Positions 1 to 9,571 of a DNA stretch of 64,000 nucleotides are shown one piece after another; the stretch's first letter is position 1; the number at the start of each line of letters is the position of its first letter. The translations under genes were made by a program, and so were the position numbers. Where the stretch lies: assembly GCF_004571135.1 (NCBI RefSeq), contig NZ_SPSB01000003.1, forward strand, positions 310,001-374,000, written 5' to 3'. Under the pieces are notes generated by a model. It was not told the DNA's origin, ran no database searches, and saw only the letters and a program-made list of their open reading frames with translations. This DNA is from Algoriphagus kandeliae (GTDB lineage: Bacteria > Bacteroidota > Bacteroidia > Cytophagales > Cyclobacteriaceae).

Positions 1-318
1 GGAAGCCTAAGTGGACAGCGTTTGGGAGTATGGATCGCACATGGAGAAGGGAAATTCAATCTACCTGAAGCAGAATCAAACTACCATATAGGTATGAAAT
101 ACAGCTACGAAGCCTATCCTGGAAATCCAAATGGTTCGGATTATTCCGTGGCAGGTATTGCTTCAAAGGATGGTAGACATTTGGCTATCATGCCCCATAT
201 TGAACGGAGTTTGAAGCCTTGGAACTGGCCATTCTATCCGATGAACCGGGAAGATGACTTTACTCCTTGGCTCGAAGCTTTTGTAAATGCGAAAAACTGG
301 GTTGAATCCCATCATTAA
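1..318 (+). CDS. purL: phosphoribosylformylglycinamidine synthase, C-terminal fragment
   Basis: This is the 3' end of a long gene; the frame is open from base 1. PurL makes formylglycinamidine ribonucleotide from FGAR, glutamine and ATP in the fourth step of purine synthesis. The visible part is the end of the fused class I glutamine amidotransferase domain. It contains GVWIAHGEGKF, the NPNGS segment, AGI.S.DGRHLA and MPHIERSLKPW; the His and Glu of the MPHIER segment match the catalytic His/Glu of large-type PurL. The cysteine nucleophile lies outside the window. The large single-chain form is inferred from these motifs. A strong terminator follows directly. Confidence 0.93.
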   Translation, partial: GSLSGQRLGVWIAHGEGKFNLPEAESNYHIGMKYSYEAYPGNPNGSDYSVAGIASKDGRHLAIMPHIERSLKPWNWPFYPMNREDDFTPWLEAFVNAKNWVESHH

Positions 319-322
319 TATT

Positions 323-360
323 AACTCCCTCGAAAATTATTTCGAGGGAGTTTTTCTTTT
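323..360 (+). terminator. Rho-independent terminator after purL
   Basis: The arms aactccctcgaa (323-334) and ttcgagggagtt (341-352) form a perfect 12-bp stem with a 6-nt AT loop. A T-rich tract (351-360) follows. It lies 5 nt after the purL stop codon. Confidence 0.92.
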
Positions 361-454
361 TACTGTAGCAAATAAAAAATCAAAAAAAGCTTAACTTTTT
401 AACCTTAAAGGCTTTACATAGCCATTTATCGTAACCTTTTAACTTTTATTCATT

Positions 455-2173
455 ATGAGGATTTTTATTCACAGGATTCAATTCCTTATTCTAGGTATTC
501 CTTTATTTATTTGGTCTTGTCAGCAACCTTCTGAAACAAAAAACACAGCTACAGTTTATTTCGGCGGGGACATTCTAACTATGGAAGGCGAACAACCGGA
601 ATATGCGGAAGCACTGGTTGTCCGAGATGGACAAATCGAATTTGTAGGTGATTCAGGAGAAGCCATGGAAAGGGCCGGAAAAGGACATAAAATGGTTAAT
701 CTGGATGGAAAAACGCTTATTCCCGGTTTTATTGATGGCCATGCCCATTTTGGGAATTTTGGTTTGCAGGCAATTGGTGCCCAATTATTGGCTCCACCCG
801 ATGCATCCTGCAAGGATATCCCGACGCTTATTCAAATTTTAAAGGATTGGAATACCCCGGAAAATCTGGCTTTGACAGGTTGGATTTTTGGAACTGGCTT
901 TGATGACTCCGTTTTGGAGGAAAAACGCTTTCCAACCCGACATGATTTGGACCAAGTCAGCACCGAAATACCAATCATGATCACTCATATTTCTGGACAT
1001 TTTGCCGTAGTTAATTCCAAGGGTATCGAAGTCTTAGGTTTTGACGAAAACACACCAGATCCTGAGGGAGGGATAATTAGAAGAGAAGCAGATGGAAAAA
1101 CCCCGAATGGTGTCCTCGAAGAATTGGCAGCCATCCCTTACATGCTCAATGCATTAATGCCCAAAACTCAAGAAAGTGCTGACCGATTTTTCCAAGCCGG
1201 GCAAGATATGGCTCTTTCCTATGGCTACACGACAGCGCAAGAAGGTCGAGCTATGCAAAACCATGAGCTGCTAGCCGCAAACGCTGAAAAAGGAGAATTG
1301 AAACTTGATGTCGTCAGTTACATCGACTATGCTTTTGTGGATCAATACATGGATTCCAAATGGAATAGCCGTGATTACACGAATCACTATCGAATTGGTG
1401 GAATGAAAATCACCTTGGATGGTTCTCCCCAGGGACGTACTGCTTGGAGAACTCAGCCTTATTTGATCCCTCCAGATGGGCAAGGGAAAGATTATGCTGG
1501 CTATCCGGCCATTCCAAATGATTCCACCGTTGAGGCTATTTTAGAAAAAGGCTTTAAAAACCATTGGCAGATTCTGGCTCATGCAAACGGAGATGCTGCT
1601 ATCGACCAATTGATCCGAACCTTACGGCCTAATGTGGAAAAATATGGATTGGATGACCGTAGAAACACCCTGATTCACGGTCAATATATCCGGGAGGATC
1701 AGTTGGATTCACTCAAAGCATTAGATGTAATTGCTTCCCTTTTCCCACTTCATACTTTTTATTGGGGAGATTGGCATAAGCAACTTATCGGGGATGAATT
1801 GGGAAACAAAATCAGTCCGGTGAGAACAGCCTTGAATAAAGGTGTAAAAATCACTATCCATACTGATGCTCCGGTAGCCTTACCCAATTTAATGAGGGTG
1901 GTTTGGACTGCAGTTAATCGAAACTCCCGATCAGGAGCAATCATTGGGGAAGAAGAACGATTAACTCCCTATGAAGCACTTCAGGCAATCACTATTTGGT
2001 CTGCCTATCAGCATTTCGAAGAAGGTAAAAAGGGAAGTTTGAAAGCTGGAAAACTAGCTGATTTAGTTATTTTGGATAAAAATCCACTTAAAGTAGAGCC
2101 TGATGCGATCAAGGATATTCAGGTTCTTGAGACCATTAAAGAAGGACAAACTGTTTTCTCAAAATCCAATTAA
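455..2173 (+). CDS. amidohydrolase lipoprotein (YtcJ-like, amidohydrolase 3 family)
   Basis: This is a 572-aa metal-dependent hydrolase of the amidohydrolase 3 type. The N-terminus has a hydrophobic segment ending FIWSC, so Cys22 is a lipobox cysteine and the protein is probably anchored in a periplasm-facing or surface membrane leaflet. The first metal-ligand motif is GFIDGHAHF (His96, His98). Later segments HANGD, LIHGQ and HTDAPV give the remaining His and Asp ligands expected for the family. The C-terminal LKAGKLADLVILDKNP is a family hallmark. The substrate cannot be read from the sequence; YtcJ relatives are mostly uncharacterised. The next gene begins one base after its stop, so the two are probably co-transcribed. 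Confidence 0.88.
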   Translation: MRIFIHRIQFLILGIPLFIWSCQQPSETKNTATVYFGGDILTMEGEQPEYAEALVVRDGQIEFVGDSGEAMERAGKGHKMVNLDGKTLIPGFIDGHAHFGNFGLQAIGAQLLAPPDASCKDIPTLIQILKDWNTPENLALTGWIFGTGFDDSVLEEKRFPTRHDLDQVSTEIPIMITHISGHFAVVNSKGIEVLGFDENTPDPEGGIIRREADGKTPNGVLEELAAIPYMLNALMPKTQESADRFFQAGQDMALSYGYTTAQEGRAMQNHELLAANAEKGELKLDVVSYIDYAFVDQYMDSKWNSRDYTNHYRIGGMKITLDGSPQGRTAWRTQPYLIPPDGQGKDYAGYPAIPNDSTVEAILEKGFKNHWQILAHANGDAAIDQLIRTLRPNVEKYGLDDRRNTLIHGQYIREDQLDSLKALDVIASLFPLHTFYWGDWHKQLIGDELGNKISPVRTALNKGVKITIHTDAPVALPNLMRVVWTAVNRNSRSGAIIGEEERLTPYEALQAITIWSAYQHFEEGKKGSLKAGKLADLVILDKNPLKVEPDAIKDIQVLETIKEGQTVFSKSN

Positions 2174-2174
2174 A

Positions 2175-2972
2175 ATGAAAAAATTCATTCTACTTGTTTT
2201 ACCGCTTTTACTTCCATCCCTATTAATTGCTCAAGAGTTAACTAGTAGTTCGGCTGATGACCTAGCCAAGCAACTTCAAAATCCAGTTGCCAGCCTAATC
2301 AGCGTTCCTTTTCAGAACAACTTCGATTTTGGAATAGGGCCGAATGACGGATCCAGATACACCTTGAATTTCCAGCCAGTTATTCCCATGAGTATTGGGG
2401 AAGACTGGAATCTAATTGCCCGGGTTATCGTACCTGTCATCTCTCAAAATAATGTTTTCGGAGAAAGTGGAAAGCAATCTGGACTTAGTGATGTACTCGT
2501 AAGTGGATTCTTTTCTCCAAAAGAGCCCACAAGTGGGGGACTAATTTGGGGAGTAGGGCCTGCCCTTCTTATCCCAACTGCAAGCAATAATGCCCTAGGT
2601 ACAGAGAAGTTCGGTTTGGGACCCACTGCTGTTGCTTTGAAACAGGTAGGCAGCTTTACAATCGGAGGATTGGTAAACCACATTTTTTCGGTGGCAGGAA
2701 ATGAAAACCGGGCAGATGTCAATTCCACCTTCATCCAGCCATTTATTGCTAAAAACTTTCCTGGAGGTAAAGCAATCACTCTGAATACCGAACTGACTCA
2801 AAACTGGGAAGCAGATGCAACTTCAGGCACCCTTAATTTGGTAGGATCAAAGGTCTTCACAATCGGAAAACAAGCCTCTCAATTCGCAATTGGTCCAAGA
2901 ATCCATTACGGAAACGGAAATTCAGCAAGCTGGGGAATCCGTGCGATTTTTGTTCTACTTTTTCCCAAATAA
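2175..2972 (+). CDS. putative outer-membrane beta-barrel protein
   Basis: This is a 265-aa protein. I chose the ATG at 2175, one base after the preceding stop, because it gives a clean signal peptide (MKKFILL ... LLIAQ). A longer reading from 2103 would sit inside the upstream gene. The mature part is rich in alternating hydrophobic strands with Gly/Asn turns, including a WGVGPALLIPTAS segment and repeated GP motifs, and it ends in a barrel-like strand (FVLLFPK). Similar proteins are often auto-annotated as transporters or, misleadingly, as 'neuromedin U'. I infer an outer-membrane barrel of unknown cargo, possibly working with the upstream amidohydrolase. Confidence 0.75.
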   Translation: MKKFILLVLPLLLPSLLIAQELTSSSADDLAKQLQNPVASLISVPFQNNFDFGIGPNDGSRYTLNFQPVIPMSIGEDWNLIARVIVPVISQNNVFGESGKQSGLSDVLVSGFFSPKEPTSGGLIWGVGPALLIPTASNNALGTEKFGLGPTAVALKQVGSFTIGGLVNHIFSVAGNENRADVNSTFIQPFIAKNFPGGKAITLNTELTQNWEADATSGTLNLVGSKVFTIGKQASQFAIGPRIHYGNGNSASWGIRAIFVLLFPK

Positions 2973-2977
2973 ACCCT

Positions 2978-3334
2978 GTGCTAACACACATTCACCCCAA
3001 ATTACCCATGCGTAACAAAAAGGTTACGCGTAATTTTTATCTAAATCACTTAGGCTTTGAGGAATACGGGAGAGCAGACTATGATGGATACCTGATGATG
3101 GAGAAGGATAAAATCCAGATTCATTTCTTTGAATTTAAAGATCTTGATCCTAGAGAGAATTACGGACAGGTCTATATCCGAACAGATGACATTGATGGAT
3201 TTTATGCAACCTTATTGAAAAATGGGACAAAAATCCATCCCAATGGAAAACTGGAAATCAAACCTTGGGGACAAAAGGAATTTTCCATCCTTGATCCTGA
3301 TAATAACCTATTGACATTCGGGCAGAGCATTTAG
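2978..3334 (+). CDS. VOC-superfamily (glyoxalase/bleomycin-resistance fold) protein
   Basis: This is a 118-aa single-domain protein starting at GTG 2978, five bases after the previous gene. An ATG at 3008 is possible, but it would remove the first beta strand (HPKLPMR). The layout is typical of a bleomycin-resistance-like VOC protein: LPMRNKKVTRNFYLNHLGF at the N-terminus, a central IQIHFFEF strand, and a C-terminal EFSILDPDNNLLTFGQ. Members bind or sequester small molecules or catalyse metal-dependent reactions; this one could do either. It closes a three-gene cluster with the amidohydrolase and the barrel protein. Confidence 0.83.
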   Translation: MLTHIHPKLPMRNKKVTRNFYLNHLGFEEYGRADYDGYLMMEKDKIQIHFFEFKDLDPRENYGQVYIRTDDIDGFYATLLKNGTKIHPNGKLEIKPWGQKEFSILDPDNNLLTFGQSI

Positions 3335-3524
3335 AATTCCGATTTCAAGACTCTTTCATTCCTTTCACCTTTTGGCTGAAGGGGATTTTTTTGAATGCCT
3401 CCCTGCATTCGTGCTTGCCAAATGTCTAAAGACATAAAAAATCTTTTTTTATTCCGCTTTTTAGCTTTTTTTAAAGGATAAAGAAGAGAGAAACCCCAAA
3501 TTTTCTTTTTCAAATAGACCCAAC

Positions 3525-4856
3525 ATGATCCTAATTATTTCCATCCTTTTTGTTTTGGCTTTCATATTAATAGCCATCGTCAAGTTCGACATTCACCCAT
3601 TTTTAGTTCTTTTTGCCGCTGCACTCATTTATGGGTTATTGGCTGGCATGCCCATGGATTTAATCATTCAGTCCATTTCTGAAGGATTTGGAGGGGTTTT
3701 AGGTTCTGTTGGATTGCTGATCTTGCTCGGGGTGATTTTGGGGACATTTTTAGAAAAAACCGGTGGAGCCCTTGTAATCGCAGAAAAAATCCTAAGCTGG
3801 ATTGGTAAAAAATCTGTCAATCTCACCATGATGCTAGGTGGCTATGTGTTATCCATCCCGGTGTTTGGAGATTCTACTATCATCATGATGAATCCTATCG
3901 CCAAATCCTTGGCAGTAAAAAGTAATCGCTCCTATGCTGGAACTATGATTGCCTTATCCCTTGGGGCTATGTGTAGTCACTCTCTCGTACCTCCTACTCC
4001 AGGACCAATCGCTACAGCAGGAATTTTACATGCTGATTTAGGGCAAATGATTTTTTGGGGAATCATTGTATCCCTTTTAACCCTGATCCCGGGCTATATC
4101 TTTGTCAATAAATTTGTTTCAAAAATTCCTTTGGAAGCTACTATCGAAACGGATGAAGAGGCTAATTCAAGAAAGGAATTCCCATCAGCATTTAAGTCAT
4201 TTTTGCCAATCATCATCCCATTATTACTGATCATTTTGGCCTCCATCGCCAATTATCCAACAAAGCCTTTTGGAGAAGGAAGCATGCTGAATTTGATCAA
4301 GTTCCTAGGTTCACCAGTCATTGCCTTACTTATCGGGGCACTTCTTTCTTTTACCCTTCCCAAAAAATTGGACAAAAAAATGCTCTCGGCTAGTGGGTGG
4401 ATAGGGAAAGCCTTGTTGATTGCCGCACCGGTTATCTTCATTACGGGTGCAGGTGGTGTTTTCGGGAAAATGCTTCAAAATTCAGGGATCGGAACATTGG
4501 TCAGCGAAGGAATGAAAGACGCTAATTGGGGAATTTTCCTTCCATTCTTGATCGCTTTTGCCCTCAAAACCGCTCAAGGTTCAACAACGGTAGCCATGAT
4601 TACCACTGCTTCAATCATTGCACCTTTAATGGGACCTTTGGGACTGGATACTGAAACGATGAAAGTACTTACTGCACTATCAGTTGGCGCGGGTGCTATT
4701 GCGATATCTCATGCCAATGACAGCGGTTTTTGGGTGGTTACACAGCTATCCGGAATGACCGTCAAGCAAGGAAATCAATCACATAGCTTAGGCACCCTAA
4801 TCATGGGAATATCAGCCATCTTTATTATTTACCTGATTAGCCTTTTTGTGGGTTAA
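3525..4856 (+). CDS. gntP: GntP-family gluconate:H+ symporter
   Basis: This 443-aa integral membrane protein has about 12 to 14 hydrophobic segments. Hallmarks of the gluconate permease family are the GAMCSHSLVPPTPGP segment, the SIPVFGDSTIIMMNP stretch and, near the C-terminus, a QGSTTVAMITTASI segment. It should import gluconate or a related aldonate with protons. It converges on an SDR gene of gluconate-dehydrogenase type with only one base between stops, which fits a sugar-acid role. The exact substrate is inferred. The 190-bp region upstream holds AT-rich DNA and a small hairpin (3393-3410) but no clear promoter. Confidence 0.88.
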   Translation: MILIISILFVLAFILIAIVKFDIHPFLVLFAAALIYGLLAGMPMDLIIQSISEGFGGVLGSVGLLILLGVILGTFLEKTGGALVIAEKILSWIGKKSVNLTMMLGGYVLSIPVFGDSTIIMMNPIAKSLAVKSNRSYAGTMIALSLGAMCSHSLVPPTPGPIATAGILHADLGQMIFWGIIVSLLTLIPGYIFVNKFVSKIPLEATIETDEEANSRKEFPSAFKSFLPIIIPLLLIILASIANYPTKPFGEGSMLNLIKFLGSPVIALLIGALLSFTLPKKLDKKMLSASGWIGKALLIAAPVIFITGAGGVFGKMLQNSGIGTLVSEGMKDANWGIFLPFLIAFALKTAQGSTTVAMITTASIIAPLMGPLGLDTETMKVLTALSVGAGAIAISHANDSGFWVVTQLSGMTVKQGNQSHSLGTLIMGISAIFIIYLISLFVG

Positions 4857-4857
4857 A

Positions 4858-5646
4858 TCACCTTGCAGTCCAACCTCCATCTACAGTCACCATGGAACCA
4901 ACCATGTAAGTTCCGGCATCTGAGGCTAGGAAAATAGCAGCTCCTTGAATCTCCTTGAGCTCACCCCATCTTGCTAAAGCAGTTGCCCCAACGATGAATT
5001 TTTTCCCTTCTTCGGTATTAGCAATAGGTTCATTCATTTCAGTCAAAAACGGACCTGGACAAATAGCATTTACGGTTATATTCCAGGGAGCTAATTCCAA
5101 TGCCAAGGCCTTAGTCATATTGACTATAGCTCCTTTGCTAGCCGTATAGGGAGTTCGATTTGCTAAGCCTACCAATCCAAGCGTACTAGCTAAATTAATG
5201 ATGGCACCTCGCTTATTTTCCTTCATATTTGGAATGACTGCTTTGGAAGCCAACCAAGTTCCAGTGACATTGATATCCATGACTTTTTTGAAATCTTCCT
5301 CCGAAAGTTCATCAATCGCACCCCGAATATTGATGCCTGCAGAATTTATCAAGGTATCGACCTTCCCAAAAGCGCGAAGAGCTGCGAGAGCCATAGCTTC
5401 CATCTCAAAAGCTTGAGTTACGTCTGCGGCATATCCCAAAGCTTTTACTCCATATTGCGAGGCTATTTCTTCAGCTGCGGCATCACATTCGGCTTGGTTT
5501 CGGCTCACCAGCATCACATCCGAACCTGCAGATGCCAGCCCTGCTGCCATGGCAAATCCCAATCCTTTTGAACCGCCCGTGATGATGGCAGCTTTGCCTT
5601 TTTGAGAAAAGAGTTCGATTCCTGGAAGTTTACTAAAGTCTGTCAT
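4858..5646 (-). CDS. SDR-family oxidoreductase, gluconate 5-dehydrogenase-like
   Basis: This is a 262-aa classical short-chain dehydrogenase. It has a Rossmann cofactor motif TGGSKGLG (23-30), NSAG (101-104), catalytic Ser154 and the Tyr167-x3-Lys171 pair, then a PG-T segment and the usual C-terminal SMVTVDGG. The arrangement resembles gluconate 5-dehydrogenase and 2-deoxygluconate dehydrogenase, which interconvert sugar acids and keto acids with NAD(P). It is the last gene of a minus-strand cluster behind the TIM-barrel protein (gap of 7 nt) and lies tail-to-tail with the GntP permease. Those neighbours support a sugar-acid substrate, but the sequence alone cannot fix it. Confidence 0.87.
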   Translation of the reverse strand: MTDFSKLPGIELFSQKGKAAIITGGSKGLGFAMAAGLASAGSDVMLVSRNQAECDAAAEEIASQYGVKALGYAADVTQAFEMEAMALAALRAFGKVDTLINSAGINIRGAIDELSEEDFKKVMDINVTGTWLASKAVIPNMKENKRGAIINLASTLGLVGLANRTPYTASKGAIVNMTKALALELAPWNITVNAICPGPFLTEMNEPIANTEEGKKFIVGATALARWGELKEIQGAAIFLASDAGTYMVGSMVTVDGGWTAR

Positions 5647-5653
5647 TTTGAAT

Positions 5654-6727
5654 TTATGTCAATAGGTTGTTTTTTGAATAAGTAAGGCATTTTTGAACGT
5701 AATCTTCCTCCAAAGTCAATTTTTCATCTGTAGTCAAAGGACTGGTTTCAGGTAGCTTCCCTTCAAATTCATGTTTTCGTATCATGGCCAAATGCTTTGC
5801 AAACTCCACTGCAGAAGGGTTTTCAAAAGTGGCCCAATAATGATCCTTTAAACAAGGAATTTGAAGCGGATCGCGGGTAATCATTTCCAATGAAAAATGA
5901 ATATCAGGATTAAATTTTTTACAGAGATCCATACCCTTTTTCAAGTTTACGATCCCTTCTCCAAGAGGAACCTCCGAAAGCAGAAATCCCTCCTCGTATT
6001 CCTTTACCCCCATATCTTTGACATGGGTAGAAAATGCATAAGGAGCTAAGGTTTCAATGACTTCATTGGGGTCTTCAATTAAGGACACATTATTCCCAAA
6101 ATCAACAGTGGCACCAACCCATTCCGAACCCAATTTTTCCAAAATCTCCACTAATTCGGCTGCTTTCCAATCTTTATGATTTTCAACCGCCAATTTGACC
6201 TGATGCTTTCGGACTATTTTTTCAGCCATTTCTAAAGAATGAATTGCGTTGGATTTAAATTCATCAAATTGATTCTTCGAATCAAAATTTTCATATCTCC
6301 TTCCGTTCAAGCATACCGTTCGAAAAACTGATACTCCGGCCTCTTTGGCAATTTTGATCTCTCTTTCAAATCGCTCTAAATCTCCCTCATCCTTAGGAAG
6401 TCCAATGCTTCCCTCTAAATACATTCCTCCCTGATCGGATTCTGAGCGCAACATTTTAACAAAATCCTCATCCCAACCACTAACCATGGTTTGAACTCCT
6501 CCCGCTCCGATTTTTTGGCAATGCTTCATCAAATTCAATGCATTTAAAAAGGGCGGAAACTGCTCACTTTTTAATCTTCCCCCATAGCGCATCCCATAAG
6601 AATGCACGACCACACCCATGGAATAGTTTTTCAAAAATTCTGGGATTTTGGGAAAGGGAACCGAAAATGCCATAGCAGCCATACTACTTTGTTGAATAAA
6701 ATCTCTTCTACTGATGCGATGCTTCAC
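5654..6727 (-). CDS. Tat-exported sugar phosphate isomerase/epimerase-like TIM-barrel protein
   Basis: This 357-aa protein starts with GTG. The N-terminus has a twin-arginine signal (SRRDFIQ, Arg7-Arg8) and a hydrophobic stretch ending near AFSVPF, so the folded protein should be exported by Tat. The rest matches the xylose-isomerase-like AP endonuclease 2 fold: KLAVENHKDW, GATVDFGN, FSTHVKDM and HFSLEMITRDP supply the Glu, Asp and His residues expected at the metal site. Likely activity is isomerisation or epimerisation of a sugar in the periplasm. It lies 4 nt after the cytochrome-dehydrogenase gene and 7 nt before the SDR gene, so all three should share one transcript. Confidence 0.85.
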   Translation of the reverse strand: MKHRISRRDFIQQSSMAAMAFSVPFPKIPEFLKNYSMGVVVHSYGMRYGGRLKSEQFPPFLNALNLMKHCQKIGAGGVQTMVSGWDEDFVKMLRSESDQGGMYLEGSIGLPKDEGDLERFEREIKIAKEAGVSVFRTVCLNGRRYENFDSKNQFDEFKSNAIHSLEMAEKIVRKHQVKLAVENHKDWKAAELVEILEKLGSEWVGATVDFGNNVSLIEDPNEVIETLAPYAFSTHVKDMGVKEYEEGFLLSEVPLGEGIVNLKKGMDLCKKFNPDIHFSLEMITRDPLQIPCLKDHYWATFENPSAVEFAKHLAMIRKHEFEGKLPETSPLTTDEKLTLEEDYVQKCLTYSKNNLLT

Positions 6728-6731
6728 GATT

Positions 6732-9278
6732 TTATGGGTTAGAGTCCGTTTGATTCAATTTAGCTATATGCGCATTCAATTCCGTTTCAGACCAAGGATA
6801 CACTCTTCCCTGCGAAGTATGCCGGGTACCCCCCACCAATCTTGGAGGAATAGGCCCCGCATGGTTCCCCCATTCATTCCGAATGTAGGTCAAAATAGCC
6901 GCAATGCTTCGATCATCCATTGTGGAATGGGATGGCATAACTGGTAAGATTTCAGGAGCATCATATAATTTACCTTTTACCGAAATCGGACCTTCAATTC
7001 CATGCAAAAGAATTAGAGCTAATCTTCTTTCATCTCCAATTACCCATTCCGAACCGTCCAATGGTGGTCCCATTCTATTTACTCCTCCACCATTTCCACC
7101 ATGACATCCCGCGCAGGAAGCGAGGTATTTTTGTCTGCCTTCAGTAAATAGTTTCTGGGAATTTTCATCCAAAGCCAAAGCTCCTTCCTTGCTCTTTTCA
7201 GGGGAAAAACCTTCCCATCTAAAGAGATTCTTTGCCCTCGCAAGAGCAGAATTATCAGAGATTGGACTATTATCGCCAAAAAGTATAGGTCGCTCCCTTA
7301 AACTGAATTTCCCCAAATTATCCAGATTGCCTCCTTGAGTAGCCAAGCCAGAAAGTATGGCTGATGATGTCCAATGTTGTGAACTACTTTCAATCTGTGA
7401 AAGGAGCTGCCGAACTTCTTCCAAATCTCCTCCTTGAACAACGGCAGAAGTCAGCATTTCCAAGAAAATTGCTTTTTCCTGACTTTCCTTCTCACTCCAC
7501 TCAGAGTCTCTCAAATAGGAAAGAAACTCCAATTCCTGTCCTTGAAGACTGCTGAGAATAGCATCCCGAAAGACAGGATCTTCTCCAAAGCCCTTTAATA
7601 CCGAAACCAGAATTTTCATCTGATCACTGGAATCAAATACATAAGAACTTAAAGCGACCTGCAACTTAAACCGTGGAGTGCTCTGATTTAAATACTTTTG
7701 GACAACTTCCGCCAAAGCTTTGGCAATCTCAGAATCCTCTTTTGCAAAAGGCTCGAATAAACGGAGGACATGGGTTTTCACCCCATAATCAGCCTTTTCC
7801 AAAATCTCCAATAAAAACTCAGGGCTTAAAGCCTGAAGCCCTTCCAAAGTCCACAAGGCGTGAATCTTCCCCAAGTCAGTTTTGGCCTGATTGGAGATGA
7901 AATTTTCTAATTGGGGAGCAAGATTTTTTTGAGCAGACTCAACCAAAAGTCGTTGAGCCATATCTCGATGCCAACCGTCTGAGTGGTCTAAATAGGGAGT
8001 CAACTCTTCGAAAGAAAGTTCGCCAAGTTTTTCAGGAGAGCGGGTAGAAGTTCTTTTCGGAACAATTCTCCAAATCCTACCCATATGACCGGGATAATCC
8101 AATTTTCGATTTAAAGTCTGTTCCTTCAAGTAATCAGTCATGTAAGAACCATGCTGCACAATTCCCTGATACATATCTGCGATGTACAGGCCTCCATCCG
8201 GTCCAACTGCAGCGAAAACAGGCCGAAAGCGCTCATCGGTTGATGCCATAAATTCCCTTCCGGGATTAGGATCTTTGGCTTCTAGATAAAACCCATTTTC
8301 AGTGACCACATTGCGCTTGATCAAATTTCCTGCATTCTCCATCACGAACATATTTCCATGATATTCTTTGGGAAGCAAAGAGCTTCGATAGACAGTTGGC
8401 GCACTAGCTGATGTAAACTCCAAAAGCCTCTTGGCAGAATCCAATGTCCCGGGGATATAACCACGGTTCACAGCAGGATTAGAGCGAATAGGATATACCC
8501 GTCTATCAATAGTCAATCCATAGTCAATACCGCTGCTGGGTTGATGGAATTCATTTCTACCTATGGAATTTGGAGGAACCAAATCTCCATGAAGTTGGGA
8601 CCAATTGTAATTATAAATTAGTCGACCCTGATCATCCTGAGAAATTCCCCACTGACCTCGAAATTCTGTACTATCTCTAATCCATTCTCCATCTAACAAT
8701 TTGTAGCGAAGACGGGACTTGGCACTGTAATACCAATTGTCCAGATTTCTCACAAAACCATTATCTGAATGCTCGGGAATTCCATTGGCAGCATAAGTAG
8801 AATCGAGCAATACTTTACGATCTGCAACCCAATCTCCATCTAAATCTTCTGTGATCCACAGGGAATTATTCTCTGCTATTAAAGCTCCATTTCCAAAAAG
8901 CCCCAATGCTCGAGGCATGACCAAGCTATCCAAATAGGTGATCCTATGATCCATTTCTCCATCCCCATCTAGATCTTCCAAAATTGCAATTCGACCTACT
9001 CGCTGATGTTCCTCACTACCCTCCATATCATTCATGTACCCCCGCATTTCGACTACCCACAACCTTCCCCATTGATCAAATTGGATAATGACCGGACTTT
9101 CTACCAAGGGTTCTTGAGCAACCAATTGGACTTCTAAACCCTGATCAATCTGAAAAGTCAATAGTTCCTCTTCGGGTGAGCGAACGGGGCTATCGGGCGT
9201 TTCGGGCAAGGGTCCGGGTTCTTCACAGGATGCCAATACAGACAATCCAAAAAACATCCATATCCGAAAGTTTTTCAC
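6732..9278 (-). CDS. membrane-bound dehydrogenase-like lipoprotein with beta-propeller, HEAT region and C-terminal cytochrome c
   Basis: This 848-aa protein starts at GTG 9278. A lipobox (SVLASC) anchors the N-terminus. Residues of roughly 45-400 form a sorbosone/glucose dehydrogenase-like six-bladed propeller with a PVC-type signature (WVVEMRGYMND, EDLDGDG, GPDGGLYIADMYQG). A helical HEAT-like part follows, and then a class I cytochrome c domain with Cys722-x-x-Cys725-His726 and a later Met-rich segment. Proteins of this design are thought to oxidise sugars or alcohols at the membrane and pass electrons to c-type cytochromes. It heads the operon with the Tat TIM-barrel and SDR genes. A candidate promoter lies at 9334-9362. 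Confidence 0.85.
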   Translation of the reverse strand: MKNFRIWMFFGLSVLASCEEPGPLPETPDSPVRSPEEELLTFQIDQGLEVQLVAQEPLVESPVIIQFDQWGRLWVVEMRGYMNDMEGSEEHQRVGRIAILEDLDGDGEMDHRITYLDSLVMPRALGLFGNGALIAENNSLWITEDLDGDWVADRKVLLDSTYAANGIPEHSDNGFVRNLDNWYYSAKSRLRYKLLDGEWIRDSTEFRGQWGISQDDQGRLIYNYNWSQLHGDLVPPNSIGRNEFHQPSSGIDYGLTIDRRVYPIRSNPAVNRGYIPGTLDSAKRLLEFTSASAPTVYRSSLLPKEYHGNMFVMENAGNLIKRNVVTENGFYLEAKDPNPGREFMASTDERFRPVFAAVGPDGGLYIADMYQGIVQHGSYMTDYLKEQTLNRKLDYPGHMGRIWRIVPKRTSTRSPEKLGELSFEELTPYLDHSDGWHRDMAQRLLVESAQKNLAPQLENFISNQAKTDLGKIHALWTLEGLQALSPEFLLEILEKADYGVKTHVLRLFEPFAKEDSEIAKALAEVVQKYLNQSTPRFKLQVALSSYVFDSSDQMKILVSVLKGFGEDPVFRDAILSSLQGQELEFLSYLRDSEWSEKESQEKAIFLEMLTSAVVQGGDLEEVRQLLSQIESSSQHWTSSAILSGLATQGGNLDNLGKFSLRERPILFGDNSPISDNSALARAKNLFRWEGFSPEKSKEGALALDENSQKLFTEGRQKYLASCAGCHGGNGGGVNRMGPPLDGSEWVIGDERRLALILLHGIEGPISVKGKLYDAPEILPVMPSHSTMDDRSIAAILTYIRNEWGNHAGPIPPRLVGGTRHTSQGRVYPWSETELNAHIAKLNQTDSNP

Positions 9279-9333
9279 GTTTAACGAGATTATTTTGAGT
9301 TGGGCTAGAGAAGAAAACTCTCTTTCCTAAAAT

Positions 9334-9362
9334 GAAATATATTTCCCTCAATACCAAACAAA
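9334..9362 (-). promoter_or_regulatory. candidate promoter of the dehydrogenase/TIM-barrel/SDR operon
   Basis: On the minus strand, TTTG (9359-9362) is followed after 17 nt by TATATTTC (9334-9341). This is one mismatch from the Bacteroidota -7 consensus TAnnTTTG. The predicted start site would give a leader of roughly 45-50 nt before GTG 9278. Confidence 0.4.
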
Positions 9363-9571
9363 TATTGGTAAGCGGTTGGCTTTCCAAATGAAAAATGCAT
9401 CAAGCTCCTTCAAAACCAAATTCAACAAGAAAGGAATAGCACAAATTCAAAATCTTTTTGACTTTCCCCTTTCCAAAAACCATTATTACCTTCAATCATC
9501 ACAATTTTCCAAGATTAAAATCCGAACTTGTATAGGCGGGAATTATTCTCATTTTCGCATTCAAAGTTTCT

